Source: DATBMY01 sp036554605
GTDB taxonomy: Bacteria; Acidobacteriota; Blastocatellia; UBA7656
NCBI GenBank assembly: GCA_036554605.1
Contig: DATBMY010000544.1
Location: forward strand, 1-11,665
Direction of reading: 5' to 3'
Length of the DNA stretch: 11,665 bases
This document shows positions 6,634 through 11,665 of the stretch, one piece after another. A program made the translations under genes and the position numbers. Position 1 is the first letter of the stretch; each line of letters starts with the position of its first letter. Below the pieces are notes generated by a model. The model did not search any database and was not told where the DNA came from. It saw only the letters and a program-made list of their open reading frames with translations.

Positions 6634-7668
6634 ATGAGAGAAGAACTGAGTTACCGCGACGCGGGAGTCGACATCGATGCCGCGAACGAAGCCGTGGATA
6701 GAATCAAGCGGCTCGCCCGCTCTACTTTCACGCCGAACGTAATGACCGAAATAGGATCATTCGGCGGTATGTTCCGGGCCGACTTCAAAGAGATGAGCGA
6801 GCCGGTGCTGGTCTCGTCCGCCGATGGGGTCGGGACAAAACTTCGCATCGCTTTTCTGACCGGCATACATAACAGCGTGGGCTACGACCTTGTATGCCAC
6901 TGCGTCAACGACATACTGGTTCAGGGCGCGCGACCGCTCTTCTTTCTCGACTACATCGCGGCGGGCCGTCTTGTGCCCGATACGATCGCCTCGGTCATCG
7001 AGGGGCTTGCGCGCGGGTGCAAGGAGTCGGGCTGCGCGTTGCTCGGAGGCGAGACGGCGGAGATGCCCGGGTTTTACGCGGAAGGCGAATACGACATAGC
7101 GGGCTTCATCGTCGGCGTAGTCGACCGGCCGCATGTCATAACCGGAAGCCGTATAGAGCCGGGCGATATGGTGATCGCGCTGCCATCGATCGGTCTGCAC
7201 ACGAACGGCTATAGCCTGGCTCGAAAGCTCTTTTTCGAAGTTGCGGGCTTCGATGTCGATACATACGTCGACGCGTTAGGATGCACGGCCGGCGAAGAAT
7301 TATTAAAACCGCATCGCAGCTACCTTGGCGCGCTCGAAGGCTTGCTCGAATCGGGTGCAATAAAAGGGCTTGCGCACATAACGGGGGGCGGCCTGCTTGA
7401 CAACATCCCGCGAATACTGCCTGAGGGCACGGCCGTCGAGATTAATAAAGGCTCGTGGCCGGTCCTGCCGGTTTTTGATCTGATGGCGCGCGCGGGGAAC
7501 GTTTCCGAGCGCGAAATGTACCGGACTTTTAACATGGGCGTCGGTATGGTCATCGTCGCGGCGAAGCAGGAGGCCGGGCGCGTGAAAGCGCACCTGGATT
7601 CGCTCGGCGAAGCCTACTACGATATAGGTTGTGTAGTCGCCGGATCGAAGGATGTGCGGATTATCTAG
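6634..7668 (+). CDS. purM: Phosphoribosylformylglycinamidine cyclo-ligase (AIR synthetase)
   Basis: PurM closes the imidazole ring: FGAM plus ATP gives AIR, the fifth step of de novo purine synthesis. At 344 residues the length is typical. Family motifs appear in order: SYRDAGVDID (6-15), the nucleotide and metal-binding SSADGVGTKL (61-70), CVNDILVQGARPLFFLDY (90-107), GGETAEMPGFY (138-148), PSIGLHTNGYSL (184-195), HITGGGLLDNIPR (248-260) and FNMGVGM (299-305). All key segments look intact. The ATG at 6634 begins three bases after the DUF3006 stop with only a weak purine-rich site upstream, as expected for coupled translation. Its pairing with purF in one transcript is common in bacteria; the two intervening genes are not. 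Confidence 0.98.
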   Translation: MREELSYRDAGVDIDAANEAVDRIKRLARSTFTPNVMTEIGSFGGMFRADFKEMSEPVLVSSADGVGTKLRIAFLTGIHNSVGYDLVCHCVNDILVQGARPLFFLDYIAAGRLVPDTIASVIEGLARGCKESGCALLGGETAEMPGFYAEGEYDIAGFIVGVVDRPHVITGSRIEPGDMVIALPSIGLHTNGYSLARKLFFEVAGFDVDTYVDALGCTAGEELLKPHRSYLGALEGLLESGAIKGLAHITGGGLLDNIPRILPEGTAVEINKGSWPVLPVFDLMARAGNVSEREMYRTFNMGVGMVIVAAKQEAGRVKAHLDSLGEAYYDIGCVVAGSKDVRII

Positions 7669-7678
7669 CGAGCGCGAG

Positions 7679-7699
7679 GCGCGGGTTGAAGCCACGCGC
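7679..7699 (+). terminator. Possible weak terminator or 3' hairpin after purM
   Basis: GCGCGGGTT (7679-7687) can pair with AGCCACGCGC (7690-7699) as a nine-pair stem with one bulged A and one G-U pair. The nearest T-run (five Ts at 7714-7718) lies 14 bases downstream, too far for a standard intrinsic terminator. It may be a transcript-stabilising hairpin, and read-through into the next gene is possible. Confidence 0.3.
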
Positions 7700-7745
7700 A
7701 ACATTACCGTAGCATTTTTCGTTACTCGAAGGCGAGGCGAAATTA

Positions 7746-8612
7746 ATGTCAAGCTGGTGTCCAAACTGCGGTAAGCAATTAAAGGAAGACGAAAGATTCT
7801 GTCGCCGGTGCGGATTTCCCACGCAGCTTCAGGGTGATGAGGCGAGCGAATGGGTGATGACGAACCCTTCCGAGTCTCGTTCTACGGAGCCCGTCTCCGC
7901 CATACCCACGGCACCGAGCGCGCCCCCGGAGACCGATTACGTTCCGCCGACGAACTATTATACGCCGCCGCAGCCGCTACAGTATTACCCGCCCGCGCCC
8001 CCGGCAGAGCCCGAGATAAAGCTTGGCGACTGGCTCTCTTATGGCTGGCAGGTCTATAAAGAGAACTGGCTGTTGATGTCGATGGCGACGCTGCTGGGCG
8101 GCTTTTTAAGCGTGGTCACCGTCGGCATACTTGCCGGCCCGTTGCTTATGGGGATGTATCGCATGGCGTTCAAGACCATACGCGAGGAGCGGCCGGAGAT
8201 GGCCGACCTGTTCAAGTGGGACGGCCGTTTTCTTCAAGCTTTCCTCGCCTGCCTGATCTTCTTTTTGATCAGCGCCGGCCTGTCCGGTATGGGCAACAAC
8301 AACGCGCTGGCGGCATTGCTGAATTTTGTCTTCACGCCATTTTTGACTATGCTGCTGGGGCTGTCGATGCCGCACATTCTTGAACGCAACATGGATATTG
8401 CTAAAGCGATCAACGAGGTGGGGCGAAAGATCTTCTCGAAGGACGCCCTGATGTGGTGGATCGTCGGGCTGGTCTTCGCGGCAATAAGCGTCGGCGGTCT
8501 TATTGCTTGCGGCGTCGGCATACTGGTCACCATACCCTGGATGATAAGCTCCTCGGCCATTGCCTACCGCGATATGTTCGGCATCGACGACCCGAACCGC
8601 ACCAACCCCTGA
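7746..8612 (+). CDS. Zinc-ribbon protein with proline-rich linker and multi-pass membrane domain
   Basis: Protein of 288 residues. One zinc ribbon (C5/C8/C19/C22, the same CX2C-X10-CX2C pattern as the upstream cluster) is followed by a long Pro/Tyr/Thr-rich linker (about 38-90). A conserved-looking WLSYGWQVYKENW segment (96-108) comes next, then hydrophobic segments at about 109-135, 162-180, 186-208 and 234-275. The pattern, with segments separated by short amphipathic stretches and ending IPWMISSSAIAYRDMFG, resembles uncharacterised YciC/DUF975-type bacterial membrane proteins, though I cannot assign a family firmly. GAGG lies 8 bases before the ATG at 7746. It starts 77 bp after purM, so it may be read partly from the purine operon. 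Function unknown; the ribbon is presumably cytoplasmic. Confidence 0.87.
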   Translation: MSSWCPNCGKQLKEDERFCRRCGFPTQLQGDEASEWVMTNPSESRSTEPVSAIPTAPSAPPETDYVPPTNYYTPPQPLQYYPPAPPAEPEIKLGDWLSYGWQVYKENWLLMSMATLLGGFLSVVTVGILAGPLLMGMYRMAFKTIREERPEMADLFKWDGRFLQAFLACLIFFLISAGLSGMGNNNALAALLNFVFTPFLTMLLGLSMPHILERNMDIAKAINEVGRKIFSKDALMWWIVGLVFAAISVGGLIACGVGILVTIPWMISSSAIAYRDMFGIDDPNRTNP

Positions 8613-8708
8613 AGTATGCGACGCCTCCTTTGAAGTTCGCCGCAACCGATTCCAGGCATCCGCGTATTAGCAGGTAAGCGGCGAAATCCAGGATTACAGC
8701 GAGGCTAT
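8613..8708. other. Intergenic region with two inverted repeats
   Basis: TTCGCCGC (8636-8643) and GCGGCGAA (8678-8685) form a perfect 8-bp inverted repeat with a 34-base loop. AATCC-a-GGATT (8685-8695) is a small palindrome 13 bases before the start of the secreted-protein gene. Neither is followed by a T-run. The first could be the 3' end structure of the zinc-ribbon gene's mRNA and the second a possible operator; both readings are weak. I see no convincing promoter. Confidence 0.3.
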
Positions 8709-9689
8709 ATGCTAAGAAAGTTTGCATTGCTTTTCCTCCTGCCCGCCATTACCCCGGCAGCGGTCCATGCGCAGGTACAAACTCAATATTCACAGGGGAG
8801 TCTTCTCATATTCGTCGAGGGCGAAGCTCAGGCGGCGCGCGCTATGGTAGAGACGCTGCGCAGAAGCGATACCCCCTTAGACATGAAGCTGGAATTTGTC
8901 AGCGCGCCATCTGACCCGCATCAAGTGCGACTGATCGCGAGCGCCAGCAGCGGAAATGTCTGGTGCGCTGGTTCGCAACCCGCGCGATATATGTGGGTAT
9001 ATTTCAGTAATGTTGTCGCGCTCGCTCCGGACGGCAAGTTCTTATTCACGGTTGCCGGGTCCGGCAGCACGTCAAGGCAGGCAATCGCCGATAGCGCAAA
9101 GCATACGATAAGCGAGCTACGTAATCATCAACGTGGTTTAAAGGGTAACAGGTCGCAGCCGGGTGCTGATGCCGGCGAGGCTCGAAATGCTCCGGCGCAA
9201 CTGGGCGGACAGCCTTCCGAGCCGGGTGTGTATCACAGGCTTGACTCGGGGTGGTTCAGGCTAAATGAAGCGCTCCCGTCAGACATCTCCAACAGAGGTG
9301 TAGCCGCGGCTTTGTTCACCGGCGGTCTGTCTGGAATCAAAGTCGTTGAGATTTACAGGAACGCTGAGTCGAATCTGAAAGTGCAGGAAGGAAAGGCGAC
9401 CTTTTACGTTCGCGGCTTTGGGCTGGCGGATCGCGAGGCGCGAATATTGCGGCTCACAAAAAAGAAGAATCACAGGGAAGTACAGGTCGCTTCCGTCAGC
9501 CCTTTCAATCCAAAGCATGGTTACAGGGAACGAGACGCCCTCGAAGTGGAAATCGAGCGGCTCTCCGACACATTGATTAAAGTATCCTCCGCTTCGGAAC
9601 TTGTGCCCGGCGAGTATCTGTTGCAATTATCCAGATCCGATTTTTCCGATGGCGGCTACGAGTTTTCGGTCAGTAGAAAAAGGAATTAA
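8709..9689 (+). CDS. Secreted protein of unknown function
   Basis: Protein of 326 residues with a clear Sec signal peptide: basic MLRK, hydrophobic FALLFLLPAITP, and a likely signal peptidase I site after AVHA (about residue 21). The mature part has an N-terminal region (about 28-145) with one cysteine (VWCAGS), a hydrophilic Gly/Gln/Pro-rich linker (about 146-173), and a C-terminal beta-rich domain (about 174-326) starting PGVYHRLDSGWFRL and containing FYVRGF and PGEYLLQLS. Similar C-terminal segments occur, as I recall, in unnamed secreted proteins of Acidobacteriota; this is memory, not a search result. No catalytic motif is visible. The start has GAGG only about 4 bases before the ATG, a tight spacing. 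No functional link to the flanking genes is evident. By eye its codon use is slightly less GC-biased than purF or purM. Confidence 0.85.
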   Translation: MLRKFALLFLLPAITPAAVHAQVQTQYSQGSLLIFVEGEAQAARAMVETLRRSDTPLDMKLEFVSAPSDPHQVRLIASASSGNVWCAGSQPARYMWVYFSNVVALAPDGKFLFTVAGSGSTSRQAIADSAKHTISELRNHQRGLKGNRSQPGADAGEARNAPAQLGGQPSEPGVYHRLDSGWFRLNEALPSDISNRGVAAALFTGGLSGIKVVEIYRNAESNLKVQEGKATFYVRGFGLADREARILRLTKKKNHREVQVASVSPFNPKHGYRERDALEVEIERLSDTLIKVSSASELVPGEYLLQLSRSDFSDGGYEFSVSRKRN

Positions 9690-9718
9690 CCGAGACCATC
9701 ACAGCGGAATAGACTTTT

Positions 9719-9741
9719 GCCTTGTAAGGGTCAAGGCCCTT
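9719..9741 (+). promoter_or_regulatory. Two mutually exclusive hairpins upstream of the dehydrogenase
   Basis: GCCTTG (9719-9724) can pair with CAAGGC (9732-9737). AAGGG (9726-9730) can instead pair with CCCTT (9737-9741), or with a second CCCTT at 9751-9755 next to the start codon. The first two stems share base 9737 and interlock, so they cannot coexist. Such nested alternatives occur in attenuators, but the stems are only 5-6 bp. Confidence 0.3.
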
Positions 9742-9750
9742 TGGTAGAGT
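9722..9750 (+). promoter_or_regulatory. Weak candidate promoter giving a near-leaderless mRNA
   Basis: TTGTAA (9722-9727) and TAGAGT (9745-9750), each 4 of 6 to consensus, are separated by 17 bases. The transcript would begin near 9757, about four bases before the ATG at 9761. The bases before that ATG are pyrimidine-rich (CCCTTCTCCT) with no Shine-Dalgarno, which fits leaderless or near-leaderless initiation. If this promoter is real, the hairpins at 9719-9741 would not be transcribed from it. Confidence 0.3.
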
Positions 9751-9760
9751 CCCTTCTCCT

Positions 9761-10780
9761 ATGAGAGAGCCTTTTGAAAAGAAGATAGCCGTTATAGGTG
9801 CGGGGTATTGGGGCATAAACCACGTCAGGAACTTTCACGAGCTGGGCGCGCTCAAAATGGTGTGCGATACGAGCCGCGGCTCGCTCGCCAGGATCAAGGA
9901 ACGCTTTCCGGATATTGAGACAGAGACAGATTACCAGAGGGCGCTTTTTGACCCGAGCGTGCGCGGAGTGGTGATCGCCACCCCGGCCGAAACTCACTAC
10001 CGCCTGGCGACTGCCGCGATCGAGGCAGGCAAGGACGTGCTCGTAGAAAAACCGCTGACGCTCAACGTCGACGAGGGGGAACGGCTGGTCTCGACGGCCG
10101 AAAAGCGCGGCCGCATATTGATGGTCGGCCACCTGCTTGAATACCATCCGGCGGTGCTGCGGCTTCGCGAGCTTATCAGGTCGGGCGCGCTTGGCGAGCT
10201 AAGGTACGTCTATTCGAATCGCTTGAATCTGGGCAAAGTCCGTCGCGAAGAGAACATCCTGTGGAGCTTCGCGCCCCACGATATAGCGATAATACTGAGA
10301 CTCGTCGACTCGTGGCCCGAGAGCGTCTCGGCTACGGGAGCCGCGTACTTGCAGCCTGCCATAGCCGATGTGACGGTGACGAACATGGAGTTCCGGACGG
10401 GCGTGCGCGCTCACATATTCGTGAGCTGGCTGCACCCGTACAAAGAGCAGCGGCTTGTAGTGATCGGCTCGAAGAAGATGGCCGTCTTCGATGATGTGCG
10501 CAAGCAGGATAAGCTCGTCGTTTATGACCAGGGGGTCGAGATTGTCAACGGCGAGCCGGTTACGAGAAAGAACGAAGGCGTCGCCGAAGCGCTTGAGCAG
10601 GCGGAGCCTCTCGCCCGCCAGTGCGCCCAGTTCATCGAGTGCATCCGGACGCGTTGCTGTCCCGTGACCGACGGCGAAAGCGGTTTGCGCGTGCTGAAAG
10701 TTCTTGACGCGGCCGAGCGCTCGCTTGCCGGTAACGGGCAGCCGATCGAATTGGGCGAAAAGCGAATGGCAAAAAGATGA
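9761..10780 (+). CDS. Gfo/Idh/MocA-family UDP-sugar 3-dehydrogenase (WbpB/WlbA-like)
   Basis: NAD-dependent oxidoreductase of 339 residues. The Rossmann fold starts IAVIGAGYWGINH (9-21), with TPAETHY (74-80) and the family motif EKPLT (96-100). The substrate domain carries SFAPHDI (169-175) with the conserved His173, and SWLHPYKEQRLVVIGSKKMAVFDD (222-245), a segment I associate with WbpB/WlbA-type enzymes. These oxidise C3 of UDP-GlcNAc or UDP-GlcNAcA, after which an aminotransferase and an N-acetyltransferase make the 3-acetamido sugar. The overlapping downstream gene encodes just such an acetyltransferase, which strengthens the call. Substrate (GlcNAc or GlcNAcA) cannot be decided from sequence alone; GnnA-like UDP-GlcNAc 3-dehydrogenases of lipid A synthesis are an alternative. 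No Shine-Dalgarno precedes the ATG. Confidence 0.88.
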   Translation: MREPFEKKIAVIGAGYWGINHVRNFHELGALKMVCDTSRGSLARIKERFPDIETETDYQRALFDPSVRGVVIATPAETHYRLATAAIEAGKDVLVEKPLTLNVDEGERLVSTAEKRGRILMVGHLLEYHPAVLRLRELIRSGALGELRYVYSNRLNLGKVRREENILWSFAPHDIAIILRLVDSWPESVSATGAAYLQPAIADVTVTNMEFRTGVRAHIFVSWLHPYKEQRLVVIGSKKMAVFDDVRKQDKLVVYDQGVEIVNGEPVTRKNEGVAEALEQAEPLARQCAQFIECIRTRCCPVTDGESGLRVLKVLDAAERSLAGNGQPIELGEKRMAKR

Positions 10781-11397
10781 AGAGAGACTATTTCGTTCAT
10801 GAATCGAGTTATGTCGACGAGCCTTGCGAGATCGGCGACGGCACAAAAATCTGGCATTTCTCGCACGTGATGAGCAATGCGCGAATCGGCCGCCGCTGCA
10901 ACATCGGGCAAAACGTCGTCATATCGCCCGACGTGCGGATCGGCGACAACGTAAAGATACAGAATAATGTTTCGATCTACACGGGAGTCGAGCTTGAAGA
11001 CGATGTTTTTTGCGGCCCTTCCATGGTCTTCACTAACGTCGTAAACCCTCGCAGCCATGTCTCGCGAAAGGACGAATACCGAAAGACCCTGGTCAGGAAA
11101 GGGGCGTCAATAGGGGCGAATGCAACGGTTGTTTGCGGAAACACCATAGGCCGCTACGCCTTCATAGGGGCAGGGGCGGTCGTCACGCGCGACATACCCG
11201 ATTACGCGCTCGTCGTTGGCAACCCCGGCCGCATCGCCGGGTGGATGTGCCGGTGCGGAGTGAAACTATCTTTGTCGCGCGACCAGAATAATGACGGGGA
11301 TGCGACATGTCAGGCGTGCGGCTCAATCTATATGAAACGCGGCGGGGTTGTGAGCGAGGCGGAAGGCTCAACGACTACGTCAAACAGCGGCGGGTAG
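10777..11397 (+). CDS. Left-handed beta-helix UDP-3-amino-sugar N-acetyltransferase (WbpD/WlbB-like)
   Basis: Protein of 206 residues. An N-terminal hexapeptide-repeat region (about 13-150) forms the left-handed beta-helix of acetyl-CoA-dependent N-acetyltransferases. Repeats of the form [IV]G.. are visible: CEIGDGTKI, ARIGRRCNI, VRIGDNVKI, ASIGANATV, NTIGRYAFI. The segment IWHFSHV (25-31) and FTNVVNPRS (85-93) are typical of the WbpD/WlbB group, which acetylates the 3-amine of UDP-GlcNAc3N-type sugars. After GNPGRIAGW (148-156) comes a C-terminal cysteine pair set, C158/C160 and C178/C181, probably a metal-binding tail as in many relatives, although the first pair is CXC here. Its ATG overlaps the dehydrogenase stop by 4 bp (ATGA), showing translational coupling. 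The cytoplasmic product feeds O-antigen, capsule or lipid A. Confidence 0.9.
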   Translation: MKRDYFVHESSYVDEPCEIGDGTKIWHFSHVMSNARIGRRCNIGQNVVISPDVRIGDNVKIQNNVSIYTGVELEDDVFCGPSMVFTNVVNPRSHVSRKDEYRKTLVRKGASIGANATVVCGNTIGRYAFIGAGAVVTRDIPDYALVVGNPGRIAGWMCRCGVKLSLSRDQNNDGDATCQACGSIYMKRGGVVSEAEGSTTTSNSGG

Positions 11398-11420
11398 AAA
11401 CAGAAGTTGCGCGCGAACTC

Positions 11421-11609
11421 TCAGGCCGCGATATGATCCCCCTGCGCGGAAGGCGAAACCCTTTCCATCTCCGTTGGGCGAAGCTCGATCTTGACTTCGC
11501 GCTCTGCGCCGCACTCATAGCATGTCTGTACAAGACGATTGTCGGCGGTACGCGGATGTGGAACTCCCCAGTAGTGGTTGTGGTTTCTCAGGAAGGCCAG
11601 GATCTTCAT
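11421..11609 (-). CDS. Small hypothetical protein with HxHYWGVPH and CYECG motifs
   Basis: A 62-residue protein of unknown function on the minus strand, convergent with the acetyltransferase (23 bp between the stops). It begins MKILAFLRNHNHYWGVPHPR, has one CX2C pair (CYECGAER, C30 and C33), then a basic/acidic beta-like stretch (EVKIELRP). Only two cysteines are present, so a complete zinc site would need histidines (three lie at 10, 12 and 18) or dimerisation. A strong Shine-Dalgarno, GAGAGG 6 bases before the ATG, makes it a credible gene despite its length. It is cytoplasmic, with no signal peptide or membrane helix. The first-half pattern looks conserved, but I cannot name a family. Confidence 0.7.
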   Translation of the reverse strand: MKILAFLRNHNHYWGVPHPRTADNRLVQTCYECGAEREVKIELRPTEMERVSPSAQGDHIAA

Positions 11610-11665
11610 AATTATCCTCTCACCATATAAGACGCATTTGCTCGCGGTTTTGCTTCAATTTTTTT
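11610..11665. other. AT-rich upstream region of the small minus-strand gene
   Basis: This 56-base stretch at the window edge would hold the promoter of the small gene. On the minus strand a -10-like TTATAT lies just upstream of the ribosome binding site, and TTGAAG lies 22 bases further up, too far for a normal -35/-10 pair. A run of seven Ts ends the window on the plus strand. No gene is visible in it. Confidence 0.3.

Noticed and set aside
7303..7764. Minus-strand frame of 153 codons opposite the purM end
   Set aside because: Antisense shadow of purM, with no domain.
11405..11419. Possible bidirectional terminator between the convergent genes (AGTT/AACT stem)
   Set aside because: Only four base pairs and no T-run on either strand.

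Overview
The window comes from a bacterial chromosome of moderately high GC. It contains 13 protein-coding genes with short gaps; the largest gap is about 256 bp. I saw no rRNA, tRNA, CRISPR array, transposase or phage gene. Several traits would fit an uncultured Acidobacteriota lineage such as Blastocatellia: many small zinc-ribbon-plus-membrane-helix proteins, a secreted protein of unknown family, and purine genes interleaved with unrelated genes. This taxonomic placement rests on general family resemblance and is inference only.

Layout. (1) Positions 153-3675, minus strand: four consecutive genes in an apparent operon. Each starts with one to three zinc ribbons of identical spacing (C-X2-C-X10-C-X2-C). 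In three of them a single membrane helix follows the ribbons, with a different C-terminal module each time: DUF4878-like, unknown, or TPR. The fourth has four membrane helices. A 26-bp inverted repeat lies downstream of the operon at 36-61/115-140. (2) Positions 3676-3931: a divergent promoter region with a recognisable promoter facing each way, each associated with a short palindrome. (3) Positions 3932-7668, plus strand: purF, a membrane-anchored ComEC-type metallo-beta-lactamase-fold protein, a DUF3006 protein and purM, tightly spaced (18, 8 and 3 bp gaps). This is a purine operon carrying an embedded MBL/DUF3006 pair. (4) Positions 7746-8612: a fifth zinc-ribbon protein, with a multi-pass membrane domain. 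(5) Positions 8709-9689: a secreted protein of unknown function. (6) Positions 9761-11397: a Gfo/Idh/MocA dehydrogenase overlapping a left-handed beta-helix N-acetyltransferase by 4 bp. This pair matches the WbpB/WbpD (WlbA/WlbB) enzymes that make 3-amino or 2,3-diacetamido UDP-sugars for surface polysaccharide. (7) Positions 11421-11609, minus strand: a 62-residue protein of unknown function with a good ribosome binding site.

How the parts work together. PurF catalyses the first step of de novo purine synthesis and PurM the fifth, both in the cytoplasm. The MBL and DUF3006 proteins between them are probably co-transcribed, but they have no known purine role. The zinc-ribbon proteins look like a locally expanded set of inner-membrane proteins, with the ribbon predicted in the cytoplasm; their function is unknown. 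The sugar pair is part of a pathway whose aminotransferase and other enzymes are not in this window. The most unusual parts are the zinc-ribbon cluster, the insertion into the purine operon, the two promoter palindromes and the inverted repeat at the left edge.
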